In this document: piece after piece, positions 11,036-20,993 of the stretch
Layout of the letters: each line of letters opens with the position of its first letter
How positions within the stretch are numbered: position 1 is the stretch's first letter
Assembly: GCA_963580285.1 (NCBI GenBank)
Contig: OY757020.1
Location: 100,939,497-101,003,496, forward strand
DNA length: 64,000 nucleotides
DNA from: Lucinisca nassula
Lineage: Eukaryota > Mollusca > Bivalvia > Lucinida > Lucinidae
Direction: 5' to 3'
Made by a program: the position numbers and the translations under genes
Notes under the pieces: generated by a model
Database searches by the model: none
Told to the model about the DNA's origin: nothing
Seen by the model: the letters and a program-made list of their open reading frames with translations, nothing else

Positions 11036-11318
11036 AGATTGTGGGTATTCGACAGAACCACTTCGATGAGACGGTTCTGTCGAATACCCACAACATATAT
11101 TTTGGGGTTAAAATAAGAAAAATAATGTATTCCCCGCAAACCCCAGTTTTACAATATAAAAGGGGGGTTCAAGGGGGTCATGATCATAAAGGCATGTTTT
11201 CATGATGAACTCATAGCAACTGTTATGGATTTTAAACTCATATCATAGGTTGTGGGTGCTCGTTAGATCGAACCGTCTTCCTGAGGTGATTCTAACGCAT
11301 ACCCAAGACCTATGTCTT
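11036..11318. repeat. Two foldback family D members
   Basis: 11041-11059 and 11073-11091 are perfect 19-bp inverted arms (GTGGGTATTCGACAGAACC) with a 13-nt loop. 11236-11318 is a second, less perfect pair. Flanks carry the family's outer block (AAACCCCAGTTTTACAATAT). Confidence 0.8.
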
Positions 11319-12460
11319 TGAAGTAGAAATCTGAAAATTCCCGTACACACACTCTGAAAAGTATATGGTTTAATTCACTGAATCATAGATTTTATTGGAA
11401 CGTTAATGTCAAACGCACACCGGACATACAAATCAGACCTACCATTTGTTTATCCGAAAGATCAAATCGCTTCATTTACACTAAGAACTATCAAATGAGT
11501 ACAGAAAATAGACTATTTGCATTAATGATTTAGGAAAATCCATGATAGTACACATCTCTTTTATGCTCTACTCGGTAGCCTATTGAAACATAAAATACCC
11601 TCATTGTAGATGTACCGATATACGACACGACACATTTGAGATCAGTCTAATTTACAAGTGTAAGTTTTAACAAAACCTTGATTCTACGCCCAGCACTGGT
11701 TTGTGTAGCCATAGCAGTTGACCACTAGTTAGTTTGTGAAAATGGTCCTTAAATGCGAGTTAAACAATTTGAATATTTTAACATTTTTTCTTAATATGCT
11801 AGATGTCACCAATGACCTTGCCAAACATTATTTACCAAAAAGAATAGCATCGCAGAGGTAAAAAAATCGAAAGAAATACAAATGATTATAAACCGCTTGA
11901 TTTTTTATATACTTTTTAACATACCGATGGATACCAATCAGATCTATCCAATTCATTTATCAACGCCAAAAATTTCTTTCTACGAGTTGACACATCAGTT
12001 TAAATGATTTTTGTCTTCTTTCTCATTCAGGAATACCTGGTATGCATAACTTAGAGCCTCTCTATCCAGCTCTTGCAGTACACTCAAAAGTAATTTTTCA
12101 TATCGTTTTCATTCACTAACTTTTCATAACTCAAAATGGTGACTTTTAAGATTTTTTACACGTCTTGCTTAAATTCACACACTTTAAAGTGAGCATTAAT
12201 GGAAGCAATGTTTCCATCCGATATGTCACTACCAATGAACCAATATGTTTTATATAGATTATGTATTAACTCACATGGATTTGACAGCAAAATTATTTTA
12301 GGTTTCAGTTGGTGGATTAAATGTAGAAACTCAATAGTGAATCTGCGCGTTCGATCTTTTTCTCTAAAAATGACTGCTTGACACTTAAAGTTTATACAAG
12401 ATTTTTCGTATTTGTTTCCGTAATTCCATCAAATTCGGCTAGGTTGGTGACATACTAAAC
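11319..12460. other. No gene seen upstream of the polymerase gene
   Basis: AT-rich with no frame of recognisable family. By position it should hold the promoter of the 12461 gene, but I cannot point to a convincing TATA box. Confidence 0.45.
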
Positions 12461-13085
12461 ATGAAAAGAAATCATCAAGAGTCAGAAAGTGATGGTGAAG
12501 AACCTCAGGAAGCAAAAGAAGGCCGTTTTCGGTGTGAAGAATGTGGAAAAGACTTCGCCAGTGTTAAACAGCTGATTGGGCATAGACTTTCTCATGTTCT
12601 TGTTTTAAAATGTGACATGTGTCCCGCCACTTTCAATAATAGGAGTAACCTTAATCGTCATATGAAAAATATCCACAGACAAAGGGGAAATCACAAACTG
12701 TGAAAATGTGCAATATTTGCCAAAAAAAAAATCTTCAGCAGATCACCTCAATCGGCATAAAACTAATGTGCATGGCCAGCCAAAAGCTTCTAAACGTCCC
12801 ACTTGGTCATGTAGGCATTGTTCCGAGTCTTTTGCGGATTATGCATCTTTATTGAAGCATGTCGACGATGCTCATCCTCTGTCTGGTCGTGCATCGAATG
12901 GTTTTCGTGTAGGTAGTAGTGGCGACATTTCTCATCCGTCAGGTAACAAAAACCTTTATCAGTCATCTCCCAAAACGACCACCGTGAGTAATCCATCATC
13001 GGACGAAAGCGCTTTAAGAGATGATGTGCACCGCAAATATCTCTACCCGCGTGGCAGTGATGAGAATAGATATTTGCTGACATTT
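12461..13085 (+). pseudogene. C2H2 zinc-finger N-terminal part of Polinton polymerase gene
   Basis: Frame from 12461 has an acidic start then two C2H2 fingers (CEECGKDFASVKQLIGH..H and CDMCPATFNNRSNLNRHMKNIH), stop at 12701. After a shift at an A-run of 10 (12721-12730) the frame 12708-13115 continues a finger (ADHLNRHKTNVH) and a fourth (CRHCSESFADYASLLKHVDDAH). In Polintons such fingers are commonly fused upstream of PolB. A further one-base shift near 13088 joins it to the polymerase part. Likely one gene, now broken by a stop and two shifts. Confidence 0.75.
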
Positions 13086-16000
13086 TTAGGAAATATTAAG
13101 GGAACAAATTCGTGAATACCTCTTCTCACGCACTACAACTACGCAGGGAATCAAATGGAATCTATGCGTCCAGGTGGAAATAGGGAGGGACGATGGTCGA
13201 GATGTTGTGGCCACTGCTCAACCTTTTTTCCGCAGTCGCACATATATGGCCCTGTCGGAGGAGACCTGGATCGAGCACGATTTGAACGCGGCGCTTCAAA
13301 AAATTTTCGCGAGCATGGAGAAGTATATGAGGGACGGTTCCGGATGGTACCTCAAAAGAGTCATTCGCCTTGAAATTCATAGTTATTTATGCCCCTTTAG
13401 CTGGTTCTACCTACGTTTCCCTCCCAAAATCTTTAGCATGGAATCGTTCCATATTAAATATCCAAAACATGGATGATAAATGCTTCGTCTGGTGCATCCT
13501 CGCATCTCTTCATTCTGTCAGTCAGAAACCAGAATCTGTCCAACATTATCTTTCCTTTGAACACGAACTTAACATGTCGGGCATCGACTACCCCGTTTCT
13601 TTGTCTCACTTGAATAGGTTTGAGGCACAGAATGGCGGTATTTCTGTTAATGTCTTCGCCTACGAAGACAAAGACATTCTTCCCTTACGAATCACAACAC
13701 ATACTGATAGGCTTCATCATGTCAACTTATTACTTTTGAAACAAGGTAAGAAATCCCATTATTGCCTCATTCGAGACTTGAACGGATTCTTATACAGAAC
13801 AAAGTCTCATAAGGCACAGCTGTTTTTCTGTTCTTATTGTCTGCATGGTTTCCGACGAGAACAACTCCTGCGGGACCATTTGCCAGACTGCTCCGTCCCT
13901 GGCGCACAAAAGGTAGTCTTGCCAGAAGAGGGCCAGGATAACATTCTGGAATTCAAAGATTTTGGTAAAACCTTGAAGGTCCCTGTAATCATAATAGCCG
14001 ATTTTGAAACTTTAAACCGCAAAATTCATTCCTGTTTTCAGGACCCAGCATGTTCTTATACCACTCCTACCACTAAACTGGACGTATGCGGGTTTGGCTA
14101 CAAAGTGGTCTGCGTAGAATCTACATATACGAAGCCTACTGTTGTATATAGGGGACATGATGCTTCTCGCAAATTTATCGAAGCTATCATAAGAGAAGAA
14201 GAAGAAATAGGACATATTCTAAAAAATGTTGTACCTATGTCACTAACAGAAGAAGAAGAAAAAACTGCAAAGGCAGCAACTTTCTGTTGTCTTTGCAAAA
14301 AGTCATTTTCTCTGTACGATAAAACGTATGAGCGTCCTGTCCACCACCATAACCACGTAACGGGGGCTTTTTTAGGAATGGCTCATAATTGTTGTAACTT
14401 GAATTGTAAACAAGTCGATTTTGTGCCAGTCATTCTACATAACATGCGCAACTTCGATGCCCACATTTTATGCGAAAGTCTGGGTAAATTTAAAAACACA
14501 AAGTTGACGTGTATCGCTCAAACGTCAGAGAGGTATGTCTGTTTTTCTTTGGGAAAATTACGCTTTATCGACAGTTTCCAGTTTCTCCCATCGTCCTTGG
14601 AAACTTTAGTCACCGACCTCGCCAAAGACGGGATAGATGCATTTCCGCATTTTGTAACAGAATTTTCATGTAGACAACAGGCAGAATTACTCTTGCGGAA
14701 AGGTGTTTATCCTCACGATTACATGGACGATGAGTCAAAATTCGCCGAGAAGAACCTGCCTCCAAGAGAAGCGTTTTATTCCCAGATCAAGCGGGAGGGC
14801 ATTTCTGAAGATGATTATGCGCATGCGCAGAATGTGTTCGCCACATTTCGGTTGAAGACACTTGGGGAGTACCATGATTTGTACCTTAAAACAGACGTCT
14901 TACTCCTATGTGATGTGTTTGAAGCCTTTCGACGTGTGTGCATGGACCAGTATGAACTGGATCCGTGCCACTTCTACACGTCCCGGGACTGGCCTGGATA
15001 GCATGCCTCAAAATGACAGGAGTGTCTCTGGAACTGATGACCCGACATTGACCAGGTCTTGTTTATCGAATCCGGGATTCGTGGTGGTATAAGTTGTATC
15101 GCCAACCGTTACGCACGCGCCAACAACCCGTTGTTGGACAATTACGATCCATCCGAACCTACAAGGTAGAAAAACTGATGGTCACCTTGGAGGACAAGGA
15201 CAAGTACTTCGTCCATTATAGAAACCTTCAGCTGTATCTACGGCTTGGCTTAGAAATAAAAAACGTTCACAGAGTCCTAGAACTCAGTCAAGAAGCGTGG
15301 ATGAAGCCCTACATCGACTTCAACACGGAAATGAGAAAAAAGGCCACATCGACCTTTCAGAAAAACTTCTATAAACTGATGAATGTTTCCATGTTTGGTA
15401 AGACGATGGAAAATGTTCGCAAGCATAAGAACATTGAGCTTGTCCATACCTGCAAACGCTTGGCAAAACTCTCTGCTAAGTAGAAGTAAAACAAAGATCA
15501 GGAATTGATACAATTAACTTACCCCATCCACAAAAGACACCAAAGGGAAAGAAATACAAACATAAAGCGACCAGACCATAATGGAAACCTAAACAAAGGA
15601 AGGCCATATGGACAGTTACTTTCCCACAAAATGGCCACTTACAAGACAACCAAGGTTTTTTTTAACGAGGATTTGGTTGCTGTAGAAATGGAGCGCGCCA
15701 AAGTCAAGTTGTACAAACCCAGCTATAGTGGCATGTGCATCTTAGACTTGAGCAAACTGGCCATGTACGACTTCTATTACAATTATTTGAAGAAGTACGG
15801 TTCGAAGGTCCAGTTGCAGATGAGCGACACCGACAGCTTTCTTCTGCACTGTCAGACGGAAAATATGTACGCTGACCTTAAAGAAGACGAAGAGCTGTTC
15901 GACTTTTCGGAATATCCAGAAAGTAATCCGTTGTTCAGCCTAAAGAATAAAAAGGTCCTGGGTAAAATGAAAGATGAGACCAATGGCACCCCCATTTCCG

Positions 16001-16305
16001 AATTTGTTGGGCTACGTAGCAAAATGTACAGTTTTGCCTGCGGCGGGAAAGACTCAACGAGGCTGAAGGTTATTTCCAAGGTCTCTGTGAGAAAAGACCT
16101 TCGCTTTGAGGACAACAAGGCGACCCTTTTTAATGAGACCCAGAAACAATGCCACATGAACTCTATTAGAAGTCACAGTCATCAGATATTTTGTGAAACT
16201 ATTTCAAAAACTGGACTCTCGGCTTTCGACGATAAAACTTACCTCATCAATCCAATAGAAAGTTTTGCATATGGCCATTATAAAATCAAAAAATCACAAA
16301 ATTAA
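13086..16305 (+). pseudogene. polB: Protein-primed family B DNA polymerase (Polinton PolB), broken
   Basis: Replicates the linear element from a terminal protein. Frames 13100-13380, 13370-15001, then pieces to 15483 and 15640-16305 follow the family order: N-terminal domain ('FFRSRTYMALSEET'), exonuclease motif 'IIIADFETLN', HNH-like 'RPVHHHNHVTGAFLG', 'FIDSFQFLPSSLETL', 'LYLKTDVLLLCDVFE' (exo III), then 'KPYIDFNTEMRKKATS' and 'NFYKLMNVSMFGKTMENVRK' (motif B area), and motif C 'MSDTDSFL'. Palm motif A with the first catalytic Asp, expected between ~15165 and 15190, is missing: a deletion removed it. Frameshifts at ~13088, ~13380, ~15000-15060 and a Naiad fragment at 15480-15637 also disrupt it. 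Inactive. Confidence 0.9.
15480..15637 (-). mobile_element. Naiad 3'-tip fragment inside polB
   Basis: 158 bp identical in kind to the 3' end of the Naiads (GTAGAAGTAAAACAAAGATC ... CCCACAAAATGGCC). Polymerase coding sequence resumes immediately after at ACTTACAAGACAACC. Confidence 0.85.
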
Positions 16306-16624
16306 GTTTTGAGCTTTTGATCTTCTTTATGACTTTATTCAAGATATTCTTTTCGTAAAAACCTTCTATAACCAATAACCATATTAGCTATTTAGAGAGA
16401 AAACAAAAACAGTTAGGTTTAAGCAGATAGCACCAAGATGACAGTGAATTCATGGTTTCATATCACTGAGTTAAGCCACCATGCACTCTGGTTAACGCAA
16501 CTTACTACTGCCATTCGACTTTGAATTTCCAAGATAGTTTGTACATATGTAGATCTAGTTATTTGACAACAACAAGAAAAACATATTTTTAGTTTCAACC
16601 TTTTAACAAACTGACAATGTTAAG
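16306..16624. other. Downstream of polB, no gene
   Basis: AT-rich tail after the polymerase stop (16303-16305). No recognised feature. Confidence 0.5.
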
Positions 16625-17841
16625 TAGAAGTAAAACAAAGATCAGGAATTGATACAATTAACTTACTCCACCCATAAAAGACACCAAAGGGAAAGAAATA
16701 CAAACATTAAGCGACCAGACCATAATGGAAACCCAAACAAAGGAAGGCCATAAGGACAGTTACTTTCCCACAAAATGGCCATATGGCCATCCAAAATTAA
16801 AAGACACAAGTGATACACACAGTAAGTAACAAACAACAACATAAATAAATCGCCGCCTAGGAACGGTCACTGGAAGATTTCCACTGGGGGGCTTAAATCG
16901 ATTCTACGTGGCCACAATCCTCGCCCTTACTTCTGTCGCGATTTAGACAAATAATTTGTTCAGTCCGCATGAAGGCCTCCTAACTCATCAGTGCAACATC
17001 TCCGTGAACACAAAAATCATAGAACCACAGAGGTGAGACAACGGTGAGGACTCGACAGCAAGAAACCACTGAAATGCTGGAGCAAAAGAAAACCAACAGT
17101 TAGACTCCGATGAGCCGGACCAGAGACAGAGCATCAGGCACCAACCAGCATTATCTCTCTAATTCTCAATAAGCCTTTACGTTGGAGCCGTCATAGAATC
17201 TGAGGCCTGACCCACCGGCGTGCAATTAAAGAGGGAAGCAAAGTTGTCAACCGTGATTGGGTTAACTACCATACATGCAGTCTGTCGTATAATATCCATG
17301 TTGTACCCAATCTTTTTATATCGAAGAATGATTTTACGAAATTGGGTGCTGAAGTCATTGCGGTTATATATTTTTCTGAATTTATATATTAAGTCACCAT
17401 AAAATTCGGGTTCCGATAGACCTTGTTGCAGAAGAGATTTAAGTCCAATATTGAATTTTGAAATTAAATCAGAATGGCGTCTATAAAATTTTGAAAAGGC
17501 TTTGCGTAGTTTATGGTACCGATAACCCTGATTAAGGAGTTTAGCCGTTAATAATTTATTACGAGTGTTGAAGTCAGTTACATGACTACACACTCTAGCA
17601 AATCAAATTAATTGCGAAATATAAACGCCATAGGAAGCGCACGAGGAACATCACCATCCAAAAAAGGAAAATTTACAATCTCAAAATCAAAGTCATCGCG
17701 TTTATCATAAATTTTGCACGAAACAAATCCATCTACAATAGATAGATGTAAATCCAAAAACGGGGCCTCGGTATCAGAAGAATTTGCTTTATTTAACTGA
17801 AGTTCTAGGGGGTAAATCTGACTGATCAAACCATCAAAACC
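16625..17841 (-). mobile_element. Naiad copy, 5'-truncated (RT C-terminus plus 3' UTR)
   Basis: From the 3' terminus at 16625 through the ~550-bp 3' UTR (16625-17176) into the C-terminal part of the reverse transcriptase (17177-17829). A one-base deletion near 17636 and CGA-to-TGA at ~17594 break the frame. The copy stops at 17841 where homology to 57536-57600 ends. It lies between the convergent polymerase and capsid arms of the Polinton. Confidence 0.85.
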
Positions 17842-18774
17842 GATTAAACCGTTTTACGTTACATACTTCATCCTACGAGAGCACGTAAACATGTCTGCAT
17901 AATAAATGTCACTGTAAACTCAACTTTATAATAAAAAGTGGGGTTTACATGGGTATCTATTATTTTCCTTTTTTCTGCTCCAAGATGCAGGTTGTAGATA
18001 CTCGCTAAAATCGCCAATGAGATGGTTCTTACGAGTACCCTCAACCTATGTTTGGATCCAAATTAGTAAAAAAAAACATCATAAAAAGTGTCATTGTTTC
18101 CAATGAGAACAAAATGTACAAAATCTCACGGATGTAGTATCGTAATGGGTTGAAAAGCTCAGTTTACAACCATTTCTAACATGTTCGTGCATCATTTTCA
18201 CAACAACGGTATATTTCTGAATCTTGTGTTCGCATCAAGCTGTAGTGAAAATTGTATTTTCTTAAAACTGAATTTCGTGTTTTTTTGTTATTTTCAAAAT
18301 GAATATTATATACAAATGAAAAAAATGGTGTTTTGCCTTTTCTCTCTTTCCCTTAAAGGCATTTATTCTTGATTATTGAGTACTATCATTTCATTACATA
18401 ATATTATGAAGCCCTCAGTGCTGACTGAAGAGAAGTCCTCTGTCTGCAACAGGAAGGGGCCTCCTTGGGGGGAAATCAATAATTGACAGTTAACTAGAGT
18501 GTACCTTATTGATTTTCCCCTTTAGTGCTTCAGACAGGGGATTCAACAGGAGCTACTCATCACCCTATTAAAGGCCGCCTTTGATCTGCTATAGATAGTA
18601 TATCACAGGGGCAATAAAACAATTATCAACACACGGTGTGTCCTACTCTCTAAGAATAAATGCTTTTAACCCCGTTCTGCAATCTGATATGGTGAAAAGG
18701 ATAAACAACAACACAAGGTATAGGTATTATTCTTTAATAAACACGAAGATTGGTGATAAAAACGTAACAAAATT
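17842..18774. other. Spacer between convergent Polinton arms; foldback and inverted repeat
   Basis: 17925-18060 is a foldback family D member with its AGTGGGGTTTACATGGGTA outer block. 18469-18482 and 18506-18520 form inverted arms (GGGGAAATCAATAA / TTATTGATTTTCCCC) with a 23-nt loop, between the ends of the + and - gene arms. No coding frame recognised. Confidence 0.55.
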
Positions 18775-19200
18775 TCAAATAGTATAGTTAATCCACATAG
18801 TCTTTTCATTAGTCTTCTTCCGTTTAGGTTTTGGTTTCAATGTGTCCCCTTGGTAAAAATCCATTTTTGATAATGGGCGTTTCACATAGAGTCGTGGAAG
18901 AGGTTTTGGTTGATTCAATTTGTCTGATTCAATTTCGATTGGCTTGATCTCACTTCCAGCCCGTCCGTCATCACGCGGATCTTTTAAATGGTTGTTGTTA
19001 ACAGATTGAATGTGACTCACATCTTTCGCTCCTTCCTGATGTGGTGAGTCTTTTAAATCTCGTTGAACAGATTGAATCTGACTGACATCTTCTCCACCAT
19101 CCTGATGTGGCAAATCTTCAACATCTCGTGCCTTTTCCGATATCGATTTCACCATACTCTCGTATTTGCGTTTGGGTACGAGAAGGTACTCTTTAGCCAT
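18775..19200 (-). CDS. Small hydrophilic Polinton protein with 19-residue tandem repeat
   Basis: 141 aa, unbroken. It starts MAKEYLLVPKRKYESMVK, then two copies of a ~19-residue acidic unit (residues 27-45 and 51-69: 'DLPHQDGGEDVSQIQSVQR' and 'DSPHQEGAKDVSHIQSVNN'), a Pro-rich stretch (100-112), a basic patch KPKPKRKK and an aromatic end WINYTI. Its ATG shares a base with the preceding stop (TAATG). Proteins with this start and a W-containing basic tail recur in Polintons, from memory; the role is unknown, perhaps a minor virion or DNA-binding protein. Confidence 0.7.
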   Translation of the reverse strand: MAKEYLLVPKRKYESMVKSISEKARDVEDLPHQDGGEDVSQIQSVQRDLKDSPHQEGAKDVSHIQSVNNNHLKDPRDDGRAGSEIKPIEIESDKLNQPKPLPRLYVKRPLSKMDFYQGDTLKPKPKRKKTNEKTMWINYTI

Positions 19201-19511
19201 TATCTTAAGTCAGTCTCTATGGATTTTATCAGCGGTAAAATAAGATCCAGGTGTTTCAAAAGCAGTCCAACTCTTCTCACACGTGTTGTTTGTTTGTCGA
19301 TGAAGCGATGAATAACGAGCCTATGTTTGATCAACCTATTTATGTCTTTCCTTGACACCTTACGTGCTCCTTGAAGAACGTTATAGGCTATTTGAACCAC
19401 AGCCTTCAACTGTCTGTGTGTGATAGTTTTTATCATAGCCTTTCGCTGTTCATTACTGGTGTCTAACAAAAGACGTAAGAAACAACTTTCCTTTATTATC
19501 AAATAATTCAT
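19200..19511 (-). CDS. Small basic Polinton protein (paralogue of the 116-aa protein)
   Basis: 103 aa, intact, rich in Leu, Arg and Lys. The pattern 'RKAMIKTITHRQLKAVVQIA' then YNVL, regularly spaced basic residues and a C-terminal hydrophobic LLLKHLDLILPLI matches the layout of the protein at 23231-23581. The start overlaps the ATPase stop as ATGA (19508-19511), and its own stop overlaps the next ATG as TAATG. I do not recognise a biochemical function; predicted helical, possibly a core or scaffold protein. Confidence 0.7.
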   Translation of the reverse strand: MNYLIIKESCFLRLLLDTSNEQRKAMIKTITHRQLKAVVQIAYNVLQGARKVSRKDINRLIKHRLVIHRFIDKQTTRVRRVGLLLKHLDLILPLIKSIETDLR

Positions 19512-20218
19512 GATGTCTTCATAGTGTTCTTCTCGGGAAGATAAACAACTGTTAACTGACCAGGCAGGATGCGAGTGCGAAGCTTATATTTGGGGTCGGA
19601 ATGCGGCGAAAGGTCGATGAGTAGATAGCCATACTTCGGTTCGGTGGCCTTTCTAAATGCATCCATAAAGTATGTCAATTGGCCAGGTAGCACTTGTCGC
19701 CCTAGCGTCTGCACCTGAAGCTGGTCCCTGGTGTTTTTCAAGAGAATGAAGTAGTGAGTGTTTAAGCTCACACTTCGAATTCCATTGGCGAATAAATTTT
19801 GTACCAAGAAAAAAGTAGAAAAATTCAGATGGTGACTGTACTGACAAAACAAATCTACAATAGCTGGGTTCTTTGCCGCCTTTTGGAGAAGGTCGTCCAA
19901 CACAAGCACTTTCATCCCTGGCTGCTCAGAACCCCAGTCTTCCAGGTCGTCCTTTGACGGACGGCCCTCATAGAACCAAATATGAGGTAGATGTAATTTC
20001 ATCTCGCCGTAAAGTTTCTGATATACACCGTAACAATAAATGACTCGTTTTGGTTCTGCACTAAACATCTGCGTTCCATGCCGAAGAATCTCGAATAAGA
20101 GGGTCGTTTTTCCAGATCCGGTCGCACCCGCCATTATGCACGTAAATGGGCTTTCAAACTGAAGTGCGGTCATTTCCTGTGAAGCCATAATGTAAGTTTC
20201 AACTGAAGTGTAATTCAT
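19508..20218 (-). CDS. Packaging ATPase, A32/FtsK-HerA superfamily
   Basis: 236 aa, intact. Pumps DNA into the capsid in Polinton-like viruses and related PRD1-adenovirus lineage members. Walker A GATGSGKT at residues 31-38; Walker B MKVLVLDDL at 102-110; 'FFLVQNLF' near 146 fits the sensor strand that follows. Start chosen at the first ATG, 20218; a second Met at residue 11 is possible. A TATA-like TATATAAATA lies ~50 bp upstream. The stop overlaps the next gene (ATGA). Confidence 0.92.
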   Translation of the reverse strand: MNYTSVETYIMASQEMTALQFESPFTCIMAGATGSGKTTLLFEILRHGTQMFSAEPKRVIYCYGVYQKLYGEMKLHLPHIWFYEGRPSKDDLEDWGSEQPGMKVLVLDDLLQKAAKNPAIVDLFCQYSHHLNFSTFFLVQNLFANGIRSVSLNTHYFILLKNTRDQLQVQTLGRQVLPGQLTYFMDAFRKATEPKYGYLLIDLSPHSDPKYKLRTRILPGQLTVVYLPEKNTMKTS

Positions 20219-20465
20219 TTAACAGTTAGCTTTCAAATGATTGCTGGGTGTGAAAAGACTATGTATTTATATAACCGATTTCGACTTAGATTGGGAGGGG
20301 TAAGGAAACACAAATGAAATCACAATTGAACAACTTCATTTTTATTTGCATTTAATGAAAGAAGAATGGAGCATACATTCAGAAAAGAAAACAACACGTA
20401 TAATTGGTTCTTCTCACGCACAACTTTAGCACCACCACCATAACAAAACAACAACAAAAAAAAGA
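20219..20465. promoter_or_regulatory. Promoter candidate for the packaging ATPase
   Basis: On the minus strand TATATAAATA (20264-20273) is ~45-55 bp before the ATPase ATG. The protease ends at 20466, so this 247-bp gap is the only sizeable break in the capsid-end cluster and a sensible place for a new transcript start. Inference only. Confidence 0.45.
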
Positions 20466-20993
20466 TCACAACGTATTCACAGAGAACAATGATTCGCATG
20501 ATTGATTATATACACATTCGTCTTTTATACAGTATGGGAATGACTTGGAAAACATGTCCAACACGATCACATCGTTTAAGCAGAAATTATCTTTTGAAAA
20601 TGCGTGAACAATGTCATATAAAGGCACTTGCTGGAATCGTTGGTGAAGAAACCATAAACAATATAAACCACAAATGTTTGAATAGTCACTTTGTACACGT
20701 CTCGAGTTGATCGCTGAACCATGTACAGCGTGTCTGCGTAAATATGGAGCAAACCACGCATTGTAATAATCCGGTGAATGTCCTAAACTGTCAAAGAAGT
20801 CTCCCTTTCGATTTGTATCGAAGTAAAAGACACACCAATGCTTTCCTGGTCGATCGTGAGGATCAGTGTTGGTTATAATACCGCACGGTAGGAACGGTAG
20901 CCTACTGGGCAAACGATCAGCCGCACAAACATACACCCGCCCTTTTAAGATAAAGTCACACTCTATACAACACCGAAGTTGCGAGGTATTCAT
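20466..20993 (-). CDS. Adenain-like cysteine protease (maturation protease, peptidase C5 type)
   Basis: 175 aa, intact. Would cleave capsid and core proteins during virion maturation. Catalytic elements in order: His in 'GKHWCVFYFD' (residue 52), Asp in 'DFFDSLG' (about 68), Gln and Cys in 'QSDYSNICGLYC' (101 and 108). This His-Asp-Gln-Cys order is that of adenoviral protease and Polinton homologues. The ATG overlaps the stop of capsid exon 2 as ATGA (20990-20993). Confidence 0.92.
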   Translation of the reverse strand: MNTSQLRCCIECDFILKGRVYVCAADRLPSRLPFLPCGIITNTDPHDRPGKHWCVFYFDTNRKGDFFDSLGHSPDYYNAWFAPYLRRHAVHGSAINSRRVQSDYSNICGLYCLWFLHQRFQQVPLYDIVHAFSKDNFCLNDVIVLDMFSKSFPYCIKDECVYNQSCESLFSVNTL

